A DNA stretch of 64,000 nucleotides, taken from NCBI RefSeq assembly GCF_015694345.1, contig NZ_JADQDC010000002.1:434001-498000 (forward strand), written 5' to 3'. Below, piece after piece: positions 1-8,516 of the stretch (its first letter is position 1; each line of letters opens with the position of its first letter). The notes beneath the pieces are model-generated. The model had not been told where the DNA came from, searched no databases, and saw only the letters and a program-made list of their open reading frames with translations. Source of the stretch: Novosphingobium jiangmenense (GTDB lineage Bacteria > Pseudomonadota > Alphaproteobacteria > Sphingomonadales > Sphingomonadaceae). The position numbers and the translations under genes are program-made.

Positions 1-462
1 GGCGCAGTTGCCCATGCACTCGACCTCGGTCAGCGTGAACATGCCGTCCGCCGTCGTGTGGCCCTTCTTCAGCCCCTTGCCCTTGCAGGCAGCGAGGATG
101 TCGTCAGACCCGCGCAACATGCACGGCGTGGTGCCGCAGACCTGCACGTGGAAACGGCCAATCGGCGCAATGTTGTACATCGTATAGAACGTCGCCACCT
201 CGACCACGCGGATCACCGGCATGTCGAGGTACTTGGCGATGTATTCCATCACCGGGATCGGCAGCCAGCCTTGGGTGTTCAGTTCCGCCCCAACCTGGCG
301 CTGCGCCAGATCGAGCAGCGGCATCACTGCCGAACGCTGACGCCCTGCCGGGTAGCGCGCGACAATCTGCTTGGCCTTCTCGGCATTCTCCGCCGTCCAT
401 TCAAAGCCGCCCCAGCGGGCGCGCAGTTCCGGGCTGTCCGGTTCAATGAAGCGATCAGCCAT
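1..462 (-). CDS. nuoE: NADH-quinone oxidoreductase subunit E (NuoE), 3' end missing
   Basis: NuoE is the 24-kDa thioredoxin-like [2Fe-2S] subunit of the peripheral arm of complex I, working with NuoF in NADH oxidation. The visible 154 codons begin MADRFIEPD and include the helical start (TAENAEKAKQIVARYP), the segment leading to VATFYTMYN, and the cluster ligands CGTTPCM and CMGNC close to the window edge. The start ATG at 460-462 lies 8 bases inside the end of the preceding small membrane-protein gene, which fits translational coupling. Only the last part of the protein is outside the window. Family assignment is secure from the ordered cysteine motifs and the nuo context. Confidence 0.95.
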   Translation of the reverse strand, partial: MADRFIEPDSPELRARWGGFEWTAENAEKAKQIVARYPAGRQRSAVMPLLDLAQRQVGAELNTQGWLPIPVMEYIAKYLDMPVIRVVEVATFYTMYNIAPIGRFHVQVCGTTPCMLRGSDDILAACKGKGLKKGHTTADGMFTLTEVECMGNCA

Positions 463-652
463 TGGTCCGCCCCCGCTTGATCAGGATGTCCTGCGCGTAG
501 TGGAACAGCTCGAACCCGCCGATCGCAGCGATCAGCATGGGCAGCGTCTCGGTCGCCTTCGCGCCGAGCCAGAGTTCGCCGAAGTACCACGCGGCGAGCG
601 CGAGGCCCGTCAGCATGGCCCACAGGCGCATGAGGTCAAACGTGGACTTCAC
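455..652 (-). CDS. small two-helix membrane protein inside the nuo operon
   Basis: A 65-residue hydrophobic protein of unknown function sits between the SnoaL-like gene and nuoE. Two membrane segments are visible, around residues 9-27 (LWAMLTGLALAAWYFG) and 36-52 (LPMLIAAIGGFELFHYA), followed by a basic tail. The preferred start is GTG at 650-652, because it overlaps the upstream stop in a GTGA, the same 4-base coupling used elsewhere in this operon. An ATG at 676 would add 8 residues but overlap the upstream gene by 28 bases. It overlaps nuoE by 8 bases. It could be an accessory or assembly factor of complex I, but nothing in the sequence shows that; it has no recognised family. Confidence 0.75.
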   Translation of the reverse strand: MKSTFDLMRLWAMLTGLALAAWYFGELWLGAKATETLPMLIAAIGGFELFHYAQDILIKRGRTNG

Positions 653-999
653 CGGATAAACTCCACCCGAGAGCACTTGTCGCCCTCGAAAGAATAGACT
701 GCGATCACATCGAACGGCTCGACCAGCGCCGAACCATCGGTCGCGGGGCCGCGCGTCACATGCTCGCGCATCAGCACGTAGTTGCCGATGGCTTGGGCCT
801 CGACGATCTCGGCATGGTTCTGCGGCCAGCGCGCGAACGCGGCGGCAAGGCCAGAGCGCGTGCCCTCCTTGCCCTCACGCACCACATCCCCGCGATAGTT
901 CGCCTCGCAGGCGTCGTCGGTCATGTACGAGACGTAGGTATCCACGTCCTGCGCATTGTAGGCGGCGATCATCGCCTTGGCTGTTTCGAGATTGCTCAC
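649..999 (-). CDS. SnoaL/NTF2-like fold protein inside the nuo operon
   Basis: A 116-residue protein with the look of the SnoaL-like/NTF2 superfamily: an N-terminal helix ([24 protein letters not shown]), then a run of strands ending [17 protein letters not shown]. Family members are cone-shaped single-domain enzymes or ligand binders, often with unknown substrates. Its ATG at 999 overlaps the nuoD stop by 4 bases (ATGA), and its stop overlaps the next gene by 4 bases, so it is embedded in the nuo transcript. A direct role in complex I is only inferred from position. The fold assignment is by pattern, not by search. Confidence 0.8.
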   Translation of the reverse strand: MSNLETAKAMIAAYNAQDVDTYVSYMTDDACEANYRGDVVREGKEGTRSGLAAAFARWPQNHAEIVEAQAIGNYVLMREHVTRGPATDGSALVEPFDVIAVYSFEGDKCSRVEFIR

Positions 1000-2207
1000 C
1001 GGTCACACTCCCCAAACACCACGTCGATCGCGCCAATGATCGCGGTCACGTCGGGCAGCATGTGGCCTACGCTCATGAAGTCCATCGCCTGGAGGTGGCT
1101 GAACGCGGTCGGGCGGATCTTGCAGCGGTATGGCTTGTTCGAACCGTCCGAGATCAGATAGACGCCGAATTCGCCCTTGGGGCTTTCGGTCGCCACGTAG
1201 ACTTCGCCCGCCGGAACGTGGAAGCCTTCGGTGTAGAGCTTGAAGTGATGGATCAGCGCTTCCATCGACTGCTTCATCTCGGCACGCTTGGGCGGCACCA
1301 CCTTGCGGTCGGTGCTGGCAATCGGGCCTTCGGGCATCTGCGCAATGCACTGCTTCATGATGCGGGCCGACTGGCGCACTTCCTCGACACGGACCATGAA
1401 GCGATCATAGCAATCGCCGTTGGTGCCCACCGGCACGGCAAAGTCCATGCGGTCATAGACGTCGTAGGGCTGGCTCTTGCGCAAGTCCCACGGAATGCCC
1501 GAGCCGCGGATCATCGGACCCGAGAAGCCCCAGCGCAGCGCATCTTCCTTCGAGACAATAGCGATGTCGACATTGCGCTGCTTGAAGATGCGGTTGTCGA
1601 CGACGAGGCTCATCGCGTCTTCGAACAGCGGGAACAGACGCTCGTCGATCCAGTCCGCGATGTCGGTCAGCAGCTTGAGCGGCACGTCCTGGTGCACGCC
1701 GCCGGGGCGGAACCAAGCTGAGTGCATGCGCGCGCCCGATGCGCGTTCGAAGAAGTTGAGGCAGTCCTCGCGGATTTCGAACAGCCACAGGTTAGGCGTC
1801 ATCGCGCCGACGTCCATGACGTGCGACCCGAGGTTGAGCATGTGGTTGCAGATGCGGGTCAGCTCGGCAAACAGCACGCGCAGGTACTGGGCGCGCAGCG
1901 GCACCTCGATGTTCAGCAGCTTTTCGACCGCGAGCACATAGGAGTGCTCCATGCCGAGCGGCGAGCAGTAGTCGAGCCGGTCGAAGTAGGGCAGCGCCTG
2001 CAGGTAGGTCTTGTGCTCGATCAGCTTTTCGGTGCCGCGATGCAGCAGGCCGACGTGCGGATCGATGCGCTCGATGATCTCTCCGTCAAGCTCCATCACC
2101 ATGCGCAGCACGCCGTGCGCCGCCGGGTGCTGGGGCCCGAAGTTGATCGTGTAGTTGGTGATGACCTCGTCGCCGGTGGTCGGCGACTGTTCGAGGCTCA
2201 GGCTCAT
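996..2207 (-). CDS. nuoD: NADH-quinone oxidoreductase subunit D (NuoD)
   Basis: NuoD (403 residues) is the 49-kDa subunit that forms the quinone-binding cavity of complex I together with NuoB. It opens with the signature [18 protein letters not shown], which carries the conserved quinone-site histidine, and contains [23 protein letters not shown] and the C-terminal stretch [15 protein letters not shown]. Length and order match stand-alone NuoD rather than a NuoCD fusion. Its start overlaps nuoC by 4 bases and its end overlaps the SnoaL-like gene by 4 bases, so translation of this stretch of the operon is probably coupled. Confidence 0.98.
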   Translation of the reverse strand: MSLSLEQSPTTGDEVITNYTINFGPQHPAAHGVLRMVMELDGEIIERIDPHVGLLHRGTEKLIEHKTYLQALPYFDRLDYCSPLGMEHSYVLAVEKLLNIEVPLRAQYLRVLFAELTRICNHMLNLGSHVMDVGAMTPNLWLFEIREDCLNFFERASGARMHSAWFRPGGVHQDVPLKLLTDIADWIDERLFPLFEDAMSLVVDNRIFKQRNVDIAIVSKEDALRWGFSGPMIRGSGIPWDLRKSQPYDVYDRMDFAVPVGTNGDCYDRFMVRVEEVRQSARIMKQCIAQMPEGPIASTDRKVVPPKRAEMKQSMEALIHHFKLYTEGFHVPAGEVYVATESPKGEFGVYLISDGSNKPYRCKIRPTAFSHLQAMDFMSVGHMLPDVTAIIGAIDVVFGECDR

Positions 2208-3181
2208 GCGCCTTCTCCATCGGTCTTCTTCGCGCGCGTCCGCTTGGGCTTGTCGGCCGGTTCGGTTGCGCCGTCGGTGTCGGCGGTCTTCTTTGCGCGA
2301 GGTTTCTTGGCGGGGCGTGCCTCGGTCGGCTCGGGCGCGTCGGGAGCATCAGCGTCCGTCTTCACCGGAACCGGTTCGCCCTGTCCCTGCCCGGCAACCG
2401 TGCCGCCGGTCGCCGTCGAATCCGAAACCGGCTTGGCCGCTTCGGCATTCGCCTTCTCGCCAGCGCCGGTATCGGCCTTGCTGTCGGTCGTCTTCGGCAC
2501 GTCGGCCTTGGCATCGCCCTTGGTGTCAGGCTTTGTCGCCACCGGAGCGGGTGCAGGCGGCGGGGTCGCGGCCTTCTCGTCACCCGGCAGCACGTAGTCC
2601 GCGCCTTCCCACGGGCTCATGAAGTCGAACTGGCGCAGGTCCTGTGCCAGTTGCACCGGCTCATAGACCACGCGCTTGTCCTCTTCCGAGTAGCGCAGTT
2701 CGACATAGCCGGTCAGCGGGAAGTCCTTGCGGAACGGATGCCCCTGGAAGCCATAGTCGGTGAGGATGCGGCGCAGGTCCGAATTGCCGGCGAAGAGAAC
2801 GCCGAACATGTCGTAGACTTCGCGCTCGTACCAGCCAGCGTTGGGCCAGAGCGTGGTCACGGTCGGCACCGGCGTCGCCTCGTCGGTCGAAACCTTCACG
2901 ATCACACGATGGTTCCTGGTCACCGACAGCAGGCAATAGCAAACGTCGAAGCGTTCGGCCCGGCTCGGGTAGTCGACGCCCGCTATGTCCATCAGCTGCT
3001 GGTATTCGTGCTCGTCACGAAGCAGACGCAAGGCATCTGCCACACTGTCACGCGCCACGGTGAGCAGGATCTCGCCATGCTCCTCGTCAGCCTTGACCAG
3101 CATGGCGCCGAGCGAAGCCGCCAGCGCGTCCTTCACGCCCTCGTTCGAGGACCAGCGCGGTGCGGAGTGGAGAACGGTCAT
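2204..3181 (-). CDS. nuoC: NADH-quinone oxidoreductase subunit C (NuoC) with long charged tail
   Basis: NuoC is the 30-kDa peripheral-arm subunit. The conserved core occupies about residues 1-200 and holds the family motifs [26 protein letters not shown] and the FMSPWEG end. After it comes an unusual extension of about 125 residues, rich in Ala, Pro, Asp, Thr and Lys, of low complexity and probably disordered. It ends in two basic motifs, KKPRAKK near residues 292-298 and KPKRTRAKK at 311-319. Typical NuoC proteins end near residue 200. The same KPKRTRxKK motif recurs in the RNase E tail of this window. nuoB lies 13 bases upstream. Confidence 0.96.
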   Translation of the reverse strand: MTVLHSAPRWSSNEGVKDALAASLGAMLVKADEEHGEILLTVARDSVADALRLLRDEHEYQQLMDIAGVDYPSRAERFDVCYCLLSVTRNHRVIVKVSTDEATPVPTVTTLWPNAGWYEREVYDMFGVLFAGNSDLRRILTDYGFQGHPFRKDFPLTGYVELRYSEEDKRVVYEPVQLAQDLRQFDFMSPWEGADYVLPGDEKAATPPPAPAPVATKPDTKGDAKADVPKTTDSKADTGAGEKANAEAAKPVSDSTATGGTVAGQGQGEPVPVKTDADAPDAPEPTEARPAKKPRAKKTADTDGATEPADKPKRTRAKKTDGEGA

Positions 3182-3194
3182 TGTTCCTGGCTCC

Positions 3195-3749
3195 TCAGCG
3201 CTCGATCGTGCCGGCGCGGCGGATCTTCCGCTGCAGCTGCATCACGCCATAGAGCAGCGCTTCAGCAGTCGGCGGGCAACCGGGGACGTAGATGTCCACG
3301 GGCACGATGCGGTCGCACCCGCGCACCACCGAATAGCTGTAGTGATAATAGCCGCCGCCATTGGCGCACGACCCCATCGAGATCACGTACTTCGGGTCCG
3401 ACATCTGGTCGTAGACCTTGCGCAGTGCCGGGGCCATCTTGTTGCACAGCGTGCCGGCCACGATCATCACGTCCGACTGGCGCGGCGAAGCGCGCGGGGC
3501 GACGCCGAAGCGCTCCATGTCATAACGCGGCATGTTGACGTGGATCATCTCGACCGCGCAGCAGGCAAGGCCGAAGGTCATCCACCACAGCGAGCCGGTG
3601 CGGGCCCACTGGAACAGTTCCTCGGTGCTGGTGACGAGGAAGCCCTTGTCATTCACCTCGGCATTGAGGCTGTCGAAAAACGCCTGATCGGGCGCGGTAA
3701 CCGCACCCTGACCGGCAGTAACGAGCGGGTTAGTGGCCATGTTGCTCAT
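3195..3749 (-). CDS. nuoB: NADH-quinone oxidoreductase subunit B (NuoB)
   Basis: NuoB (184 residues) carries cluster N2, the last Fe-S centre before quinone. The ligands are visible: the adjacent cysteines in [12 protein letters not shown], the cysteine in [13 protein letters not shown], and the one in [23 protein letters not shown] is also conserved. The start MSNMATNPL at 3749 is chosen because it overlaps the nuoA stop in an ATGA; a longer frame upstream only reads through nuoA in another phase. An alternative start is the second methionine, three residues in. Confidence 0.97.
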   Translation of the reverse strand: MSNMATNPLVTAGQGAVTAPDQAFFDSLNAEVNDKGFLVTSTEELFQWARTGSLWWMTFGLACCAVEMIHVNMPRYDMERFGVAPRASPRQSDVMIVAGTLCNKMAPALRKVYDQMSDPKYVISMGSCANGGGYYHYSYSVVRGCDRIVPVDIYVPGCPPTAEALLYGVMQLQRKIRRAGTIER

Positions 3750-4120
3750 TCCCAGTCCAGCGCGCCCTTCTTCCAGGCGTAGATGAAGCCGATAACCAGT
3801 TCGCCGAGGAAGACCATCATGGTCGTCCACCCGGCCCAACCGGTTTCCTTCAGGCTTACCGCCCACGGAAACAGGAACGCGGCTTCGAGATCGAAGATGA
3901 TGAACAGGATCGCGACGAGATAGAATCGCACGTCGAACTGGCTGCGCGGGTCCTCGAACGCGGGGAAGCCGCATTCATACTCGCTGAGCTTTTCCGCCGT
4001 GGGATTGTGGGCCCCGGTCAAGCGGGAAACGCCCATCGGCAGGAACACGAATGCCGAGGAAAGCGCCAGGGCGATCCCGAGGAAGATCAGGATCGGCAGG
4101 TATTGAGACAGATCGACCAA
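3746..4120 (-). CDS. nuoA: NADH-quinone oxidoreductase subunit A (NuoA)
   Basis: NuoA (124 residues) is the small membrane subunit at the junction of the two arms of complex I. Three membrane segments are visible: [19 protein letters not shown] near the start, [23 protein letters not shown] in the middle, and [19 protein letters not shown] near the end. The loop [21 protein letters not shown] holds the conserved ECG motif. It is the first gene of the nuo operon, and the 160-base gap upstream should hold the promoter. Confidence 0.97.
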   Translation of the reverse strand: MVDLSQYLPILIFLGIALALSSAFVFLPMGVSRLTGAHNPTAEKLSEYECGFPAFEDPRSQFDVRFYLVAILFIIFDLEAAFLFPWAVSLKETGWAGWTTMMVFLGELVIGFIYAWKKGALDWE

Positions 4121-4153
4121 AGGGCTGACTCGCGAAGCTGCAGGTTCGGGTGC

Positions 4154-4182
4154 GCCCTAGTCCCGACAGCGCCCGTGCGCAA
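4154..4182 (-). promoter_or_regulatory. possible nuo operon promoter
   Basis: On the minus strand a TTGCGC element (4177-4182) is followed after 17 bases by TAGGGC (4154-4159), about 35 bases before the nuoA start. The -35 and spacing are acceptable for a housekeeping promoter of GC-rich alphaproteobacteria, but the -10 is poor. It is offered because the operon must start in this short gap. Confidence 0.25.
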
Positions 4183-4235
4183 GTGGTGTGCATTGCGGTA
4201 AGGGCGGAATTGCCCGCCCTTTTCCCCGTCTCGTG

Positions 4236-4271
4236 CGAAAGGACGAACCGCGCTGGCCGTCCGTCCTTTCG
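4236..4271 (-). terminator. hairpin after the aldehyde dehydrogenase gene
   Basis: Perfect 10-base arms, CGAAAGGACG at 4236-4245 and CGTCCTTTCG at 4262-4271, separated by 16 bases, lie just downstream of the dehydrogenase stop. A second hairpin follows with arms AAGGGCGG (4200-4207) and CCGCCCTT (4214-4221). Together they would separate the dehydrogenase transcript from the nuo operon. Neither has a long U tract on the minus strand, so termination efficiency is uncertain. Confidence 0.5.
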
Positions 4272-4281
4272 TATGCCTTGC

Positions 4282-5715
4282 TTACTTCAGCTGCATCTTG
4301 AGGGTGCGCGCCGTCGCGGCGCCATAGGGCGGCTTCAGGCCCGCAATCTTGGCGAGATCGATCTTCGGCTGGCTGTAGACTGCGCGGGCGTGGCTGAACG
4401 AGCGAAAGCCCTCGATGCCATGATAGCTGCCCATGCCCGAAGGCCCCACTCCGCCGAACGGCAGGTCGTCCGCCGAGACATGAAAAATAACGTCGTTGAC
4501 GGTGACGCCGCCGGAAATCGTCCGGGTCAACACCGTCTCGCGCTCGACCGAATCCTCGCCAAAGTAATAGAGCCCCAGCGGCCGGTCGTGCACGTTGACG
4601 TAGTCGATGGCCTGGTCGATCCGCGAATACGTCTTCACCGGCAGGACCGGCCCGAAGATCTCGTCCTGCATGACCTTCATGTCGTCGTTGACGTTGCGCA
4701 GGATCGTCAGCGGCATCTTGTTGCCGTTCGATCCCTCGAATTTCTCGTTCCCGGGATTGACCACGATCGCCTCGGCGCCCTTGGCCACGGCATCGTCGAT
4801 CAGACCCGCCAGACGGTCGCGATGGCGGCGGTTGATCACCGAGGTATAGTCGTCATTCGCCAGCAGCGTTGGATACATCTGCGCCACGCTCGCCTGCACC
4901 GCGCCGATCGCCTTGTGCTCCAGTTCCTCAGGCACCAGCATGTAGTCCGGCGCGAGGCAGATCTGCCCGGCGTTCATCATCTTGCCCAATGCAATCCGCT
5001 CCGCCGCCTTGGCAACATCGGCACTGCGTCCGAGGATCGTGGGCGACTTGCCGCCCAGTTCCAGCGTCACCGGCACCAGATTGTCCGCCGCTGCATGAAG
5101 CACGTGGCGGCCGATCGAGGTGGCTCCGGTGAACAGCAGGTGGTCAAACGGCAGCGAGCAGAAGTCCTGCCCCGTCTGCGGCCCGCCGAGGATCACCGCC
5201 ACTTCGTCCTCGCCGAAGAACTTCGGGAAAAGCTCCGCCATCAGTTCGGAGGTCCGCTCGGTGAACTCGCTGGGCTTCAGCATCGCGCGGTTGCCCGCCG
5301 CAAAGGCCTGCGCCAGCGGCCCCATCGTCAGCCCGACCGGGAAGTTCCACGGCGCGACGATGCCGATCACGCCCTTCGGCTCGTACCGCACCTCGGCCCG
5401 CGCCCCGAGCAGGTTGAGCGGGAAGTTGACGTGTCGCTTCTCCGGCTTGCTCCACCCCTTCATCCGTTTCTGCGAATAGCGGATCAGGCTCATCGAGGGC
5501 ATGATATCGGTCAGCATCGACTGCTCGTGGCTACGATGGCCAAAGTCGGCGCTCATTGCCCTGGCAAAGTCCTCGCCATGCGCCAGCAGCATCTTCGCGC
5601 AACGCTCCAGCCGGTCATGGCGCGTTGACAGCGACTCGGGCCGCGCTGCCGTGAAGGCCTCGCGCTGCTCGCCCAGCGCGGCCATCATCTCGTCGCGCGC
5701 GGTTTCCTTGAACAT
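4282..5715 (-). CDS. coniferyl-aldehyde-type NAD(P)-dependent aldehyde dehydrogenase
   Basis: A 477-residue aldehyde dehydrogenase that oxidises an aldehyde to the acid with NAD(P)+. The catalytic features are present: the nucleotide-site segment GIVAPWNFPVGL, the general-base Glu in TLELGGKSPTIL, the nucleophile Cys in NAGQICLAPDYML, and DEIFGPVLPVKTY. The short length, the GQICLAPDY context and the C-terminal SFSHARAVY pattern are those of the CalB/coniferyl aldehyde and long-chain membrane-associated branch; substrate cannot be fixed from sequence. It lies 24 bases downstream of the prepilin peptidase gene on the same strand and may be cotranscribed with it. Confidence 0.9.
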   Translation of the reverse strand: MFKETARDEMMAALGEQREAFTAARPESLSTRHDRLERCAKMLLAHGEDFARAMSADFGHRSHEQSMLTDIMPSMSLIRYSQKRMKGWSKPEKRHVNFPLNLLGARAEVRYEPKGVIGIVAPWNFPVGLTMGPLAQAFAAGNRAMLKPSEFTERTSELMAELFPKFFGEDEVAVILGGPQTGQDFCSLPFDHLLFTGATSIGRHVLHAAADNLVPVTLELGGKSPTILGRSADVAKAAERIALGKMMNAGQICLAPDYMLVPEELEHKAIGAVQASVAQMYPTLLANDDYTSVINRRHRDRLAGLIDDAVAKGAEAIVVNPGNEKFEGSNGNKMPLTILRNVNDDMKVMQDEIFGPVLPVKTYSRIDQAIDYVNVHDRPLGLYYFGEDSVERETVLTRTISGGVTVNDVIFHVSADDLPFGGVGPSGMGSYHGIEGFRSFSHARAVYSQPKIDLAKIAGLKPPYGAATARTLKMQLK

Positions 5716-5739
5716 CTCGCCTCACTCCCCCGAATCGGC

Positions 5740-6537
5740 TTATCCCAGCCCCTGCAGCAGGAAGATCGGCCATGCCGTAGCGGCAAGGCAGGTTCCCAGC
5801 GGCAGAGCCGTGTCGGCATCGATCTTACGCTTGCTTACAAGCATGACAATAGCCGCCGCGATCCCGATAATGCTGGCGCCCAGCATGGTCTCGACCACGC
5901 CGAGCGGCCCGATCCAAAGACCGATCGCACCCAGCAGCGGCGGGTCTCCCGAACCCATCCCTTCGCGCCCGCGTGCCTTCAGATAGAACCGCGCGATCAG
6001 CCAGAGCAGCAGGAAGCCGAGAGCGCCGCCGGCGATGCTGATCCCGAGCACTGAGGCATCGTCCGTCACCCTGGCCTTGGCGGATGCGACGATCAGACCG
6101 CTCACCGCCAGCCACCCGACCAGCAGGCGCGGCAGCCACAGATGCCGCAGATCGAGCAATGCCAGCAGCAGCAACTGCCACCCCAGTACCATCGCGGGGA
6201 GCACAAGTCCTTCACGCGACAGCAACAGCGAACCGATCCCGACCGCTACACCACCAAGCTCGCAGGCGAGTTGCCCGCCGCCGATGCTGCTACCACAGGC
6301 GCGACACTTGCCGCGCTGCATAAGCCACGAAAGCACCGGCAAAAGTTCAGGTATAGTCAGTGCCTTGCCACACCCGTCGCATGTCGACCGACCAGTCACG
6401 ATCGAACGGCCGTTCGGCAATCGCTCCAGCGCCGCGCCAAGGAAGCTTCCCACGATCGCGCCCAGAATGGCCGAACCGACCAGCGGAACTCCGGCAGGCA
6501 GCGCCGAGAATGCGGGTTCAAGCATGCGTTGGACCAA
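5740..6537 (-). CDS. type IV prepilin peptidase (A24 family)
   Basis: A 265-residue polytopic membrane aspartic protease that cleaves prepilin or pseudopilin leaders and may methylate the new N-terminus. The N-terminal domain has the zinc-type pairs CDGC and CRAC (around residues 53-80) between membrane helices. The two catalytic aspartates are in LLALLDLRHLWLP and GMGSGDPPLLGAIG, matching the D...GxGD signature. The length is normal for the full-size class rather than the short TadV/CpaA class. No pilin or secretion genes are adjacent, so the substrate system must be elsewhere. It is divergent from the thiolase gene, with about 100 bases between. Confidence 0.88.
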   Translation of the reverse strand: MVQRMLEPAFSALPAGVPLVGSAILGAIVGSFLGAALERLPNGRSIVTGRSTCDGCGKALTIPELLPVLSWLMQRGKCRACGSSIGGGQLACELGGVAVGIGSLLLSREGLVLPAMVLGWQLLLLALLDLRHLWLPRLLVGWLAVSGLIVASAKARVTDDASVLGISIAGGALGFLLLWLIARFYLKARGREGMGSGDPPLLGAIGLWIGPLGVVETMLGASIIGIAAAIVMLVSKRKIDADTALPLGTCLAATAWPIFLLQGLG

Positions 6538-6639
6538 TGCCCCATTTGCCTTCGCTGCAGTGCAGCACTATGTACGCCGATGAACGCGGGAGCGCACAAG
6601 CCCGCGCATCAGCACCCAAACGCAAGGGGCCGTCAAGCC

Positions 6640-7836
6640 ATGGCACAGTTCTCGTCAGCCGATCCCGTCGTCATCCTGTCCTATGCCCGCACGCCCATGG
6701 GCGCGATGCAGGGCACCCTCGCCGATGTCGCCGCCACCGACCTTGGCGCCACCGCCGTCAAGGCTGCGGTGGAACGCGCGGGCGTTTCGCCTGACAGCAT
6801 CGAGCGCATCTACATGGGCTGCGTTCTGCCCGCGGGCCTCGGTCAGGCCCCTGCCCGCCAGGCGGCAATCAAGGCCGGCCTGCCCAAGTCGGTTCAGGCC
6901 ACCACCGTCAACAAGGTCTGCGGCTCGGGCATGCAGACGATCATCATGGGCGCCGAAGCCCTCGCCTCGGGCAGCGTCGATGTCGTCGTTGCGGGTGGCA
7001 TGGAATCGATGACCAACGCTCCCTACCTGCTCAAGAAGCACCGCTCGGGCGCGCGCATCGGCCATGATACGGCCTATGACCACATGTTCCTCGATGGCCT
7101 CGAAGATGCCTACGAGGCCGGCCGCGCCATGGGCACGTTCGCCCAGGACACCGCCAATGCGTATCAGCTGACCCGCGAAGTGCAGGACGAATACGCCATC
7201 GAATCGCTGCGCCGGGCGCAGGCTGCTGTTTCCGATGGCTCTTTCAAGGACGAGATTGCCCCGGTCACCGTCAAGACGCGCGCCGGTGAAGTCACGGTCG
7301 ACACCGACGAAGCGCCGGGCAAGGGCCGCCCCGACAAGATCCCCTCGCTCAAGCCCGCCTTCGCCAAGGACGGGACGATCACCGCCGCTACCTCGTCGTC
7401 GATCTCGGACGGTGCAGCGGCTGTCGTCCTTGCCCGCGAAAGCGTCGCCAAGGCCGCTGGCCTTGCCCCTGTTGCCAAGGTCGTCGCTCTTGCTGCCCAC
7501 GCGCAGGAACCCAAGGACTTCACCACCGCCCCTGTCGGCGCGATCAACAAGGTGCTCGAAAAGGCCGGGTGGTCGATTGCGGACGTTGACCTGTTCGAGG
7601 TCAACGAAGCCTTCGCCTGCGTAGCCATGTTCGCAATGCACGACCTCGGCATCCCGCACGAGAAGATCAACGTCCACGGCGGCGCGACCGCTCTAGGTCA
7701 TCCGATCGGCGCTTCGGGCACTCGCATCGTTACCACGCTGATCGCCGCGCTCAAGAAGCACGGCAAGACCAAGGGCGTCGCCAGCCTCTGCATCGGCGGC
7801 GGCGAAGCCACCGCGCTGGCTGTCGAACTGGTCTGA
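6640..7836 (+). CDS. acetyl-CoA acetyltransferase (thiolase)
   Basis: A 398-residue thiolase that joins or cleaves acetyl-CoA and acetoacetyl-CoA. The acyl-accepting Cys is in NKVCGSGMQT, the His base in [17 protein letters not shown] and the second catalytic Cys in LCIGGGEATA. Length and motifs match biosynthetic thiolases such as those feeding polyhydroxybutyrate, though a degradative role is possible. The start at 6640 gives the canonical N-terminus (VVILSYARTPMG); the longer open frame upstream lies antisense to the prepilin peptidase gene and is not coding. A strong terminator follows. Confidence 0.95.
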   Translation: MAQFSSADPVVILSYARTPMGAMQGTLADVAATDLGATAVKAAVERAGVSPDSIERIYMGCVLPAGLGQAPARQAAIKAGLPKSVQATTVNKVCGSGMQTIIMGAEALASGSVDVVVAGGMESMTNAPYLLKKHRSGARIGHDTAYDHMFLDGLEDAYEAGRAMGTFAQDTANAYQLTREVQDEYAIESLRRAQAAVSDGSFKDEIAPVTVKTRAGEVTVDTDEAPGKGRPDKIPSLKPAFAKDGTITAATSSSISDGAAAVVLARESVAKAAGLAPVAKVVALAAHAQEPKDFTTAPVGAINKVLEKAGWSIADVDLFEVNEAFACVAMFAMHDLGIPHEKINVHGGATALGHPIGASGTRIVTTLIAALKKHGKTKGVASLCIGGGEATALAVELV

Positions 7837-7856
7837 TCTTCCTGACAGCATAAACA

Positions 7857-7886
7857 AAAGACCCCGGTCGCGAGGCCGGGGTCTTT
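7857..7886 (+). terminator. strong bidirectional rho-independent terminator
   Basis: Perfect 12-base arms, AAAAGACCCCGG (7857-7868) and CCGGGGTCTTTT (7875-7886), with a 6-base loop. The A/T ends give a U tract on either strand, so it can stop both the thiolase transcript and the convergent SH3-like gene. Confidence 0.93.
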
Positions 7887-7912
7887 TCGTGTCAACTCGT
7901 CGCGTCAGCGTG

Positions 7913-8395
7913 TCAGGGCTGACCAGCCCCCCAGACCGTCGCTGCCTTGATGTATCCCTTGCGTCCATCGACGTCGAAGCTGCACCAACCCGCCTTGCAG
8001 TCGCCGATCTTGCCCATGACGCCCGGAGCCACGCGCCAGAGCAGGCGCCCGGTGCCGTCCTTGTTCTCGCGCATTGCCGTGATGCTGCCCTTGACCACGC
8101 CGGTATGGTCGCGGCTGAGGAACTGGGCCAGCATCCAGCCCCGGGCTCCGTCCGGATCTTCGACCAGACGCCAGCCACCCATGACGCGCAGTACCTTCAT
8201 CGGCACGCCCTTGCGGGTGTAGGTCCAGCTGATGCGATATTCGCGCCCCGGCCCGACACGCATGTTGGCCGTGTCCTTGCGAGTCGAAACCCAGTACGGC
8301 ACGCCCTCATCCGCATCTTGCGCAGAAGCCGGGACAACGGCCGCTGCCAGCGCAGCAGAGGCGATACCGGAGGAAATGGCACGGACATAACGCAT
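7913..8395 (-). CDS. exported SH3-like domain protein
   Basis: A 160-residue protein with an N-terminal signal peptide (RYVRAISSGIASAALAAAVVPASAQ) and two SH3-like segments: TANMRVGPGREYRISWTYTRKGVPMKV with GGWRLVEDPDGARGWML, then CKAGWCSFDVDGRKGYIKAATVWG. Such bacterial SH3 proteins bind cell-wall peptides or act as periplasmic scaffolds. The ATG at 8395 is preferred over the one at 8401, because a GGGG ribosome-binding run sits 7 bases before it and would be only 1 base before the other. It is probably monocistronic and ends at the shared terminator. Confidence 0.88.
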   Translation of the reverse strand: MRYVRAISSGIASAALAAAVVPASAQDADEGVPYWVSTRKDTANMRVGPGREYRISWTYTRKGVPMKVLRVMGGWRLVEDPDGARGWMLAQFLSRDHTGVVKGSITAMRENKDGTGRLLWRVAPGVMGKIGDCKAGWCSFDVDGRKGYIKAATVWGAGQP

Positions 8396-8479
8396 GGTCA
8401 TGCCCCAGCCGTCGCAAAAATACCGGGCAAGAGCAACACCGTGATGGTTACTGTCCACTACGAGTGGCCATCGCCATGC

Positions 8480-8509
8480 TTGACCGGAAGCCTGCGCCCG
8501 GCCTAGCTT
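8480..8509 (+). promoter_or_regulatory. candidate promoter giving a leaderless transcript
   Basis: TTGACC (8480-8485), an 18-base spacer and TAGCTT (8504-8509) resemble a housekeeping promoter with a good -35 and a weak -10. Transcription would begin about 7 bases later, at or within a base or two of the A of the dehydrogenase start codon at 8517. No Shine-Dalgarno sequence precedes that ATG. Confidence 0.4.
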
Positions 8510-8516
8510 TTGCACT

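Noticed and set aside
2361..2585. A separate gene in the NuoC tail region on either strand
   Set aside because: The open frames there are compositional shadows of the Ala/Pro/Lys-rich NuoC extension.
6142..6639. An in-frame extension of the first thiolase by 166 codons
   Set aside because: It is antisense to the prepilin peptidase gene and lacks similarity to thiolases; the canonical N-terminus begins at 6640.
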